NCBI GenBank assembly: GCA_014729455.1
Contig: WJJW01000043.1
Span: forward strand, 1-7,686
Source: Candidatus Eiseniibacteriota bacterium
Lineage (GTDB): Bacteria; Eisenbacteria; RBG-16-71-46; CAIMUX01; VGJL01
DNA: 7,686 nucleotides
Direction of reading: 5' to 3'
The notes beneath the pieces are model-generated. The model did no database searches. It had not been told where the DNA came from and saw only the letters and a program-made list of their open reading frames with translations. The translations under genes and the position numbers were made by a program. Below are positions 1 through 6,639 of this stretch, piece after piece. How positions within the stretch are numbered: position 1 is the stretch's first letter; each line of letters opens with the position of its first letter.

Positions 1-267
1 CATCTGGTCCGCGTGGGCCGCCGGCTCGGCTTCACCGCGCGCCGCACGTCCGACTGGAAGATGGCCGAGCAGGTGACCGGCGCGCTGCGCCGGCTCGCGC
101 CGCGCGATCCCGTGCGTTACGACTTCCCGCTCTGCCACCTCGGGATGACCGGGATCTGCCCGCCGCGGTTGACGGTGGAGGCCTGCGGCCGCTGCCCGCT
201 CGTCCGGCACTGCCCGACCGGACGCCCGGCGGTCCGCCCGCTTGATCGCCCCCCGACCCGCAACTAG
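1..267 (+). CDS. Endonuclease III-like DNA glycosylase, C-terminal fragment (partial, 5' end outside window)
   Basis: Frame 1 is open from the first base and reads HLVRVGRRLGF, matching the stretch of HhH-GPD glycosylases (DxHVxRVxxRLG) that follows the catalytic Asp. The last third holds the cysteines of an iron-sulfur cluster loop: C-x7-C-x8-C-x2-C-x5-C, ending CGRCPLVRHC. In E. coli Nth the four cluster cysteines are C-x6-C-x2-C-x5-C, so the last three match exactly and the first gap is two residues longer. By family these enzymes excise oxidised pyrimidines or related lesions in base excision repair. The catalytic Lys and the helix-hairpin-helix lie upstream of the window, so activity and subfamily cannot be judged. 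The stop is 64 bp before the lysS start chosen here. The family call is firm; nth itself is not claimed. Confidence 0.8.
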   Translation, partial: HLVRVGRRLGFTARRTSDWKMAEQVTGALRRLAPRDPVRYDFPLCHLGMTGICPPRLTVEACGRCPLVRHCPTGRPAVRPLDRPPTRN

Positions 268-320
268 AATCGGTCGGGTCGCCTCGCCAACGGCCGCGTC
301 ACGGACCGAACCGATCAAAC

Positions 321-326
321 GGGAGG
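321..326 (+). promoter_or_regulatory. Ribosome binding site deciding the lysS start
   Basis: GGGAGG lies 5 nt before the TTG at 332. It supports TTG 332 over the longer in-frame TTG at 242, which would overlap the upstream glycosylase gene and add a 30-residue low-conservation extension (Arg-, Ala- and Pro-rich). Confidence 0.65.
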
Positions 327-331
327 GTGGA

Positions 332-1846
332 TTGGATCGACGCGAAGAGCTTCGCCGGGTCCGCATCGAGAAGCTGGAAGGGCTGCGGGAGCAGGGAGTC
401 GATCCGTACCCGCACGTCTTCCATCGCACCCACGGCGCCGGGGAGATCCTCGATCGCTTCGAGGAGCTCGAGGAGAAGGGGACGGTCTCGGTGGCCGGGC
501 GGCTGATGAGCCTGCGCGAGATGGGGAAGACGGCGTTCGCCCACATCCAGGACGCGACCGGCCGGATCCAGATCTACCTGAGGCGCGACGATCTCCCCGA
601 CGGCGCCTTCGGACTCGTCAAGCTCCTCGATCTGGGGGACCTGATCGGCGTCGAGGGTACGGTCTTCCGCACGCGGACCGGAGAGATCTCGGTCCGCGCC
701 GGCAGCCTGCGCGTTCTGTGCAAGAGCCTCCTGCCGCTGCCGGTCGTCAAGGAGAAGGACGGCCAGCGGTTCGATTCGGTCACGGACAAGGAGCACCGCT
801 ACCGCGCCCGGCACCTCGACCTGATGCTCAACCCGGAGTCGCGGCGGAGCCTCGAGCGGCGCACCGAGATCATCCGCGCCTTGCGGACGTTCCTCGACGA
901 GCGGGGCTTCCTCGAGGTCGAGACGCCGATCCTGCAGACGATCTACGGCGGAGCGATGGCGCGTCCGTTCACGACGCGCCACAACGCCCTCTCGATCGAC
1001 CTCTACCTGCGGATCGCCCTCGAGCTGCACCTGAAGCGCCTCCTGGTCGGAGGGATCGAACGGGTCTACGAGATCGGGCGCGTCTTCCGCAACGAGGGGA
1101 TGGACCGGCTGCACAATCCCGAGTTCACGATGCTCGAGTTCTACTGGGCCTACGCCGACTACCACGACGCGATGGACCTGGTCGAGGAGATGATCCGGAC
1201 CGTCGCCGAGCGGGCGACCGGTTCGATGAAGATCCGCTGGAACGAGATGGAGATCGATCTCTCCCGCCCGTTCCGCCGGGAGCGCATGGCCGATCTGATC
1301 CGTGACGCCGCGGGGCTCGACCTCGACACCGCGTCCGACGAGGATCTCACCGCCTGGCTCCGCGAGCATGACGAAACGCTCCCGCCCGTGCCGGGACGGG
1401 GACCCCTGATCGAGTCCGTCTTCGACGCCGCGGTCGTTCCGATGCTCCTGCAGCCGACCTTCGTCCTCGATCATCCACGGGCGATCAGCCCGCTGGCGAA
1501 GGCGCACCGGGAGCGTCCGGACGACACCGTGGAGCGGTTCGAGCTGTTCATCGCCGGCGGCGAGTTCGCAAACGCGTTCTCGGAGCTGAACGATCCGCTC
1601 GACCAGCGCGCGCGGCTCGAGGACCAGGCGCGCCGTCGGGCGATGGGGGACGAGGAGGCGCAACAGCTCGACCACGAGTTCCTCGAGGCGATCGAGCAGG
1701 GGATGCCGCCCGCGGCCGGCGTCGGAATCGGCGTCGACCGTCTGGTGATGCTCCTGACCGGGGAGGCGAACATCCGCGACGTGCTCTTCTTCCCCCTGAT
1801 GCGTCCGGAGGAGAAACCCGCCGAAGGAGAAGAGGCCGAGACGTGA
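332..1846 (+). CDS. lysS: Lysyl-tRNA synthetase, class II
   Basis: A 504-residue protein of normal length for bacterial class II LysRS, which charges tRNA-Lys with lysine using ATP in the cytoplasm. The N-terminal OB-fold anticodon-binding domain (about residues 52-150) includes VSVAGRLMSLREMGKTAF. Class II motif 1 is at about 187-201 (FLDERGFLEVETPIL) and is followed by GGAMARPFTTRHNALSIDLY. Motif 2 is at about 245-272 with RVFRNEGMDRLHNPEF. The lysine/ATP site stretch ERFELFIAGGEFANAFSELN is present. Motif 3, GVGIGVDRLVMLL, starts near residue 463 and includes the conserved Arg470. An insertion KEKDGQRFDSVTD replaces the short KWHGLTD-type segment seen in E. coli; from memory it is common in Bacteroidetes-like LysRS. 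The start is TTG with GGGAGG 5 nt upstream, and the N-terminus MDRREELRRVRIEKL fits the family. The stop overlaps the next gene by 4 bp, suggesting co-transcription and translational coupling. Confidence 0.96.
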   Translation: MDRREELRRVRIEKLEGLREQGVDPYPHVFHRTHGAGEILDRFEELEEKGTVSVAGRLMSLREMGKTAFAHIQDATGRIQIYLRRDDLPDGAFGLVKLLDLGDLIGVEGTVFRTRTGEISVRAGSLRVLCKSLLPLPVVKEKDGQRFDSVTDKEHRYRARHLDLMLNPESRRSLERRTEIIRALRTFLDERGFLEVETPILQTIYGGAMARPFTTRHNALSIDLYLRIALELHLKRLLVGGIERVYEIGRVFRNEGMDRLHNPEFTMLEFYWAYADYHDAMDLVEEMIRTVAERATGSMKIRWNEMEIDLSRPFRRERMADLIRDAAGLDLDTASDEDLTAWLREHDETLPPVPGRGPLIESVFDAAVVPMLLQPTFVLDHPRAISPLAKAHRERPDDTVERFELFIAGGEFANAFSELNDPLDQRARLEDQARRRAMGDEEAQQLDHEFLEAIEQGMPPAAGVGIGVDRLVMLLTGEANIRDVLFFPLMRPEEKPAEGEEAET

Positions 1847-2829
1847 GCGTGCCTGAGCACCGGATTTCGGGGTCCGAGCAGATCGTGGGGGTCTCCGATG
1901 CGATGAAACGGGTCCTCCACCTGGTCGAGAAGATCGGCCCGACCGAGAGCACGGTCCTCATCACCGGAGAGAGCGGCACGGGCAAGGAAAAGGTCGCGCG
2001 GTTCATCCATCTTCAAAGCAAGCGAGCGCGGGAACCGTTCGTGGCGGTCAACGCCGGCGCGATCCCGGAGACGCTGATCGAGAGCGAGCTGTTCGGCCAC
2101 GCGCGCGGGGCGTTCACCGATGCGCGCGAGCGGAAGAAGGGACTCTTCGAGATCGCCGATCAGGGGACGATCTTCCTCGACGAGATCGCGGAGATGCCGC
2201 AGACGATGCAGGTCCGGCTCCTGCGCGTGCTGCAGGATCACCAGGTCCGTGCGGTCGGCGCGGAGATGCCGATCCAGGTCGACGTCCGCGTCGTCGCGGC
2301 GACGAACAAGGATCTGCGCGAGATGATCGCGATCGGCCGGTTTCGCGAGGATCTCTTCTACCGGCTCAACGTCTTCCGCATCCAGCTCCCGCCGCTGCGG
2401 GACCGGAAGGAGGACATCCCGTTCCTCGCGCGGTTCTTCCTGAAGAACTTCACCGATCGCTACGACCGGACCGTCGGCGGATTCAGCGATCAGACGTGGG
2501 GCTACCTGACGAACTACGACTGGCCCGGGAACATCCGCGAGCTGGAGAACGCGATCGAGCACGCGGTCATCGTCGCCGAGGGGCCGCTCCTCACCCCGCG
2601 GGATCTCCCGATGGAGATCGTCGAGCGGGGGCTGCCGCGCCTGGGTGAAGGTCAGGACGACTCGATCCCCGACGGCCTGCGCCTCGAGGAGGTCGAGGCC
2701 CGCTACATCCGCCGCGCCATCCGCCAGAAGGGCGGGAACCTCACCGAAACGGCGAAGAGCCTGGGGATCTCTCGGACGACCCTGTGGAGGAAGATGCGCC
2801 GCTACGGGATCCCTTCGGTTTCAGGTTGA
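1843..2829 (+). CDS. Sigma-54-dependent transcriptional activator, AAA+ plus Fis-type HTH only (PspF-like architecture)
   Basis: A 328-residue bacterial enhancer-binding protein, which uses ATP hydrolysis to remodel closed complexes of sigma-54 RNA polymerase. The AAA+ domain begins almost at the N-terminus. Walker A GESGTGKE is at 42-49. The sigma-54-contacting loop reads GAFTDA at 89-94 instead of canonical GAFTGA. Walker B TIFLDEIAEM is at about 109-118. The arginine-finger region FREDLFYRL is at 167-175, and WPGNIRELENAI marks the sensor II region. A Fis-type helix-turn-helix fills about 281-323 (GGNLTETAKSLGISRTTLWR). No receiver, GAF or PAS domain precedes the AAA+ core, so activity is presumably set by a partner protein, by expression level, or is constitutive, as in PspF; no pspA homologue is in the window. 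The start is GTG within the GTGA overlap with lysS. Its immediate downstream target could be the dnaK operon, whose leader carries a -24/-12-like element. The family call is certain; the target is inferred. Confidence 0.93.
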   Translation: MSVPEHRISGSEQIVGVSDAMKRVLHLVEKIGPTESTVLITGESGTGKEKVARFIHLQSKRAREPFVAVNAGAIPETLIESELFGHARGAFTDARERKKGLFEIADQGTIFLDEIAEMPQTMQVRLLRVLQDHQVRAVGAEMPIQVDVRVVAATNKDLREMIAIGRFREDLFYRLNVFRIQLPPLRDRKEDIPFLARFFLKNFTDRYDRTVGGFSDQTWGYLTNYDWPGNIRELENAIEHAVIVAEGPLLTPRDLPMEIVERGLPRLGEGQDDSIPDGLRLEEVEARYIRRAIRQKGGNLTETAKSLGISRTTLWRKMRRYGIPSVSG

Positions 2830-2839
2830 AACGAAACCG
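2816..2839 (+). repeat. Nested dyad at the 3' end of the activator gene, possible operator or enhancer site
   Basis: GTTTCA-GGT-TGAAAC (2818-2832) is a perfect 6-bp dyad spanning the activator's TGA stop. CGGTTTC and GAAACCG (2816-2822, 2833-2839) form a second, overlapping 7-bp dyad. A further GAAAC occurs at 2853-2857. No T-tract follows, so an intrinsic terminator is unlikely. It lies about 125-165 bp upstream of the start site predicted from the -24/-12 element, a typical distance for a sigma-54 enhancer. Function is inferred. Confidence 0.35.
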
Positions 2840-2910
2840 GGTGTTCTTCCGCGAAACAGGTGCGACCCCGCCGGATGGACCGGTTCCGCGCCGGCTCCAA
2901 CTCCTTCAGG

Positions 2911-2916
2911 GATAAT
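2911..2916 (+). promoter_or_regulatory. Possible housekeeping -10 element upstream of dnaK
   Basis: GATAAT is an AT-rich hexamer in an otherwise GC-rich gap and differs from TATAAT at one position. No convincing -35 hexamer is seen at 16-18 bp, and no extended -10 TG. If used, the transcript would start near 2922 and carry a leader of about 130 nt. Confidence 0.25.
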
Positions 2917-2956
2917 ACGTTCCCGCGTCGCGGAATCCCCGGGCGGACGGGCCGGC

Positions 2957-2972
2957 TGGCCTGGATCTTGCG
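2957..2972 (+). promoter_or_regulatory. Sigma-54 (-24/-12) promoter-like element for the dnaK operon
   Basis: The sequence is TGGC CTGGATC TTGC G, preceded by C. It matches the sigma-54 consensus YTGGCACG-N4-TTGCW at the invariant GG and GC and keeps their exact spacing. TGGC and TTGC are intact; the mismatches are the central AC and the final W. The predicted start is near 2982-2984, giving a leader of about 70 nt before the dnaK ATG. The gene immediately upstream encodes a sigma-54 activator, which raises the prior. No other TGGC-N7-TTGC was noticed in the intergenic regions of the window. Confidence 0.45.
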
Positions 2973-3014
2973 GGACTCCAAGACGGACGAGATGGATTAC
3001 AGGATGGACCGCCG

Positions 3015-3036
3015 GGGCCGCTCCGCTCCGCGGCCC
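3015..3036 (+). promoter_or_regulatory. GC-only hairpin abutting the dnaK Shine-Dalgarno sequence
   Basis: GGGCCGC (3015-3021) and GCGGCCC (3030-3036) form a perfect 7-bp GC stem around an 8-nt loop. The stem ends one base before the AAAGGAG at 3038-3044. CTCC occurs at 3021-3024 (overlapping the stem end) and in the loop at 3026-3029; each is complementary to the GGAG core. The hairpin could stabilise the mRNA, keep the SD exposed, or exchange with a fold that hides the SD. No function is proven. Confidence 0.5.
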
Positions 3037-3037
3037 G

Positions 3038-3044
3038 AAAGGAG
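3038..3044 (+). promoter_or_regulatory. dnaK ribosome binding site
   Basis: AAAGGAG lies 7 nt before the ATG at 3052. It fixes the start there and not at the in-frame ATGs at 2992 and 3004, which lack a good SD and would extend the protein beyond the conserved MGKIIGIDLGTT N-terminus. Confidence 0.85.
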
Positions 3045-3051
3045 TCAGGAA

Positions 3052-4989
<1,938 letters not shown>

Positions 4990-4998
4990 GAGGAGCCG

Positions 4999-5427
4999 AT
5001 GACGGAGCAGGCGGCGACGAACGAGCAGTTCCTCGGGCTGGTCCAGCGGTTCCAGCTCGAGGCCTGGCTCTTCATGGGGAAGATGGTCCATCCGGAGAGC
5101 CAGAAGGTCGAGCGCAACCTCCCGGCGGCCAAGCATGTGATCGACACCCTCGGGATGATCGAGGAGAAGACGAAGGGGAACCTCTCCTCGGAAGAGGAGC
5201 GGTTCCTCCAGCAGGTCGTCACCACCCTCCGGTTGAACTTCGTCGACGAGGCGAACCGGAAGCCGGGGGAGGAGTCGTCGACGGAAGCGCCCCCCGAGGA
5301 AGAGGGGAAGGAAGGCGCGCAGGACCAGCCGGCGGACGAACCGAAGGACGAGCCCGAGGACGCATCGAAGGAAGAGAACGGACCGGATGACGAAGAAAAG
5401 AAGCAAGGCGCAGACGCAGGAGCATGA
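4999..5427 (+). CDS. DUF1844 domain protein with acidic tail
   Basis: A 142-residue protein with a DUF1844-like domain at about 11-85: an N-terminal helix (FLGLVQRFQLEAWLFMGKM), then AAKHVIDTLGMIEEKTKGNL, a pattern typical of this family, then SSEEERFLQQVVTTLRLNFV. Residues from about 88 to the end are a disordered-looking tail rich in Glu, Asp, Pro and Lys. There is no signal peptide or transmembrane segment, so it is cytoplasmic. The family's function is not established to my knowledge. GGAGG lies 5 nt before the ATG, and the gene starts 9 bp after dnaK ends. Its 3' end overlaps grpE by 41 bp in another reading frame. Lying between dnaK and grpE, it may act in the same chaperone system or under the same stress; that is an inference from position. 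Confidence 0.88.
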   Translation: MTEQAATNEQFLGLVQRFQLEAWLFMGKMVHPESQKVERNLPAAKHVIDTLGMIEEKTKGNLSSEEERFLQQVVTTLRLNFVDEANRKPGEESSTEAPPEEEGKEGAQDQPADEPKDEPEDASKEENGPDDEEKKQGADAGA

Positions 5428-6019
5428 GGACGCCGCGAGGCCGGACGAGACGATAGAGGAAACGCCCGAACCCCGGGACCCCGACACTCAGGAAGCGGCT
5501 TCCGAGGCCGCGCCGGCCGGCGGTACCGGCCCCGAGGAACCGCGCGAGGACTACCTGGTGCAGCTCCAGCGTCTTCAGGCCGAGTTCTCCAACTACCGGA
5601 AGCGGACCGCGCGCGAGCGGCTCGCCTGGGAAGACCGGGCGAAGGGGGAGATCCTGCAAGGGCTGCTCCCCGTGCTCGACGACATCGATCGCGCCCGCGA
5701 CTCCATCGGCTCGAAGAAGCCGGCAAAGGAGGTCGAGGGCATGATGCTGATCCTCGGCCGGCTCGAGGACCAGCTCCGGATCATCGGACTCGAGCGGCAA
5801 CCGATCGAGCCGGGGACGCCGTTCGATCCCGATCGGCACGAGGCGATGATGACCGAGCCGTCCGAGGAGTTCCCGGAGGGGGCGATCCTCGGAACGCTCC
5901 AGCCGGGGTATCTCTTCCGCGGCATCCTGCTGCGGCCGGGACGCGTCCGGGTCTCCAGCGGGCCACCCGTGGAGGGACCGGAGGCGCGCGAGGAGGAATC
6001 GAAGACCCGGGACGCGTAG
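5387..6019 (+). CDS. grpE: Nucleotide exchange factor GrpE
   Basis: A 210-residue GrpE, which dimerises through a long N-terminal helix and releases ADP from DnaK. Residues 1-55 are charged and disordered-looking. The helical part begins near DYLVQLQRLQAEFSNYRKRTARE (about 55-77) and continues with ILQGLLPVLDDIDRARDSI (about 89-107). The beta-domain signature FDPDRHEAM is at 147-154, followed by EGAILGTLQPGYLFRGILLRPGRVRVS, which contacts the DnaK nucleotide-binding domain. The ATG at 5387 lies inside the DUF1844 gene, with a moderate AAGGAAGAG about 10 nt upstream; no later in-frame start gives a full protein. The overlap implies translational coupling. Following dnaK, instead of preceding it, is unusual. 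No dnaJ follows. Confidence 0.95.
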   Translation: MTKKRSKAQTQEHEDAARPDETIEETPEPRDPDTQEAASEAAPAGGTGPEEPREDYLVQLQRLQAEFSNYRKRTARERLAWEDRAKGEILQGLLPVLDDIDRARDSIGSKKPAKEVEGMMLILGRLEDQLRIIGLERQPIEPGTPFDPDRHEAMMTEPSEEFPEGAILGTLQPGYLFRGILLRPGRVRVSSGPPVEGPEAREEESKTRDA

Positions 6020-6027
6020 CTGCGTTC

Positions 6028-6045
6028 CGGGACTCGGAATTCCCG
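6028..6045 (+). terminator. Weak hairpin after grpE, possible terminator
   Basis: CGGGA and TCCCG form a 5-bp stem with an 8-nt loop starting 9 bp after the grpE stop. The following bases are pyrimidine-rich but have no real T-run, so termination may be weak or Rho-dependent. The rest of the gap to 6216 shows only an AAGGCCTT palindrome at 6081-6088 and the TTGACA described separately. Confidence 0.25.
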
Positions 6046-6179
6046 CATCCTTCTCTGCATTGTTCTCGTCTTCGCTCTCGAAGGCCTTTCGCGCGGGGAG
6101 TCCGGGATCTCGACCCCGTCGCCGGCTGCGATCCCTGCGGTCCCAACCCGGAGAGGAAGGCCGGGCGGTGGATCGGCGC

Positions 6180-6185
6180 TTGACA
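6180..6185 (+). promoter_or_regulatory. Isolated consensus -35 hexamer upstream of the small Cys-rich gene
   Basis: A perfect TTGACA starts 37 bp before the ATG at 6217. No good -10 is present at 16-18 bp; that position is GC-rich and includes a CCGGC-gcc-GCCGG hairpin at 6190-6202. If it were a promoter, the transcript would start at or next to the ATG, consistent with the absence of an SD, but the missing -10 keeps this tentative. Confidence 0.25.
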
Positions 6186-6216
6186 TCTCCCGGCGCCGCC
6201 GGCCACGCTTCCTGAC

Positions 6217-6564
6217 ATGCGTACCGGTGACCTGACCCGATGGCTCATCCTCTTCTGGGTCCTCCTGGGCCCCCTGGGTCCGCTCGGCCTCGCCCACGAT
6301 ACGGTCCATCTCGGGGCTCCCTGCACCGAGGGTGGCTGCAGCGCGGCGGAGTCGCCAGGCGGCCCGAGCGCCACTGCCACAGATCTGAAGGCACCGTGTC
6401 CGGTCTGCGAGCTGCTCGCTCTCAAGGGAGTGGACCGCGGGACCGTCCCGGCTCCGCTTCCCCCCATCGCCCTCGACCGGGCCGTAGATCCCGCCCCGGT
6501 CGTCACGACAAGTTTCCTCCCGGAGATCGACCGCCGCGGGCGCGGCCCGCCCCGCCACTCCTGA
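6217..6564 (+). CDS. Small exported protein with paired cysteines (hypothetical, possible metal-binding)
   Basis: A 115-residue protein I do not assign to a named family. Residues 9-25 are a hydrophobic signal or anchor segment (WLILFWVLLGPLGPLGL) with a plausible cleavage after GLA at 26, predicting export. The mature part has His27 and His31, Cys36 and Cys41, then CPVCELLAL at 61-69, and a Pro-rich C-terminus. Short exported proteins with a CPxC motif (for example DUF2946-like ones) occur next to metal-related outer-membrane genes, and the next gene is such a candidate. An in-frame TGA at 6181 means translation starts no earlier than 6184, and ATG 6217 is the first start. It has no recognisable SD, so it may be leaderless or weakly expressed. 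The alternative overlapping reading at 6240-6581 is Arg/Pro-rich noise. The existence of this gene is likely, not certain. Confidence 0.65.
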   Translation: MRTGDLTRWLILFWVLLGPLGPLGLAHDTVHLGAPCTEGGCSAAESPGGPSATATDLKAPCPVCELLALKGVDRGTVPAPLPPIALDRAVDPAPVVTTSFLPEIDRRGRGPPRHS

Positions 6565-6586
6565 TCCGACGGACTGATTGATTCCT

Positions 6587-6607
6587 CCGTCCCCCGAGTC
6601 GGGACGG
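6587..6607 (+). promoter_or_regulatory. Hairpin between the small Cys gene and the outer-membrane gene
   Basis: CCGTCCC (6587-6593) and GGGACGG (6601-6607) make a perfect 7-bp stem with a 7-nt loop. The following TCTCATTCGTTCG is not a T-run, so full intrinsic termination is doubtful. It may be a partial terminator or an mRNA-processing or stability element that sets the ratio of the two proteins. Confidence 0.4.
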
Positions 6608-6627
6608 TCTCATTCGTTCGCACATTC

Positions 6628-6636
6628 AGGAGGTGA
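6628..6636 (+). promoter_or_regulatory. Near-perfect ribosome binding site for the outer-membrane gene
   Basis: AGGAGGTGA fully matches the 16S rRNA 3' end complement. Its AGGAGG core ends 6 nt before the ATG at 6640, predicting strong translation and fixing the start, in contrast to the SD-less gene upstream. Confidence 0.85.
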
Positions 6637-6639
6637 GCC

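Larger units (their letters stand above)
2873..3011 (+). repeat. 10-bp direct repeat flanking the dnaK promoter region
   Basis: GGATGGACCG occurs exactly at 2873-2882 and again at 3002-3011, 129 bp apart, one copy on either side of the proposed promoter elements. It may be chance in GC-rich DNA or a protein-binding site; the sequence alone does not decide. Confidence 0.3.

Noticed and set aside
242..331. Longer lysS start at TTG 242
   Set aside because: Overlaps the upstream gene, lacks a convincing SD and adds a non-conserved extension; TTG 332 has GGGAGG at the right distance.
299..1675. Minus-strand open frame of 458 codons opposite lysS
   Set aside because: Antisense shadow of a highly conserved gene, low-complexity Arg/Leu/Asp/Glu composition, no family resemblance.
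1471..2562. Minus-strand open frame spanning lysS and the activator
   Set aside because: Covers two real conserved genes in antisense and has no recognisable motif.
2860..3051. In-frame extension of dnaK upstream (starts at 2860, 2992 or 3004)
   Set aside because: DnaK N-termini begin at MGKIIGIDLGTT, and only ATG 3052 has a good SD; the open frame reflects GC-rich DNA.
2830..3051. CIRCE/HrcA operator or sigma-32 promoter upstream of dnaK
   Set aside because: Searched by eye for TTAGCACTC-N9-GAGTGCTAA and for a CCCCATNT-type -10; neither is present.
6240..6581. Alternative 113-codon frame overlapping the small exported gene
   Set aside because: Arg/Pro/Gly-rich with no signal peptide or motif; the frame starting at 6217 has a clear hydrophobic leader and ordered cysteines.
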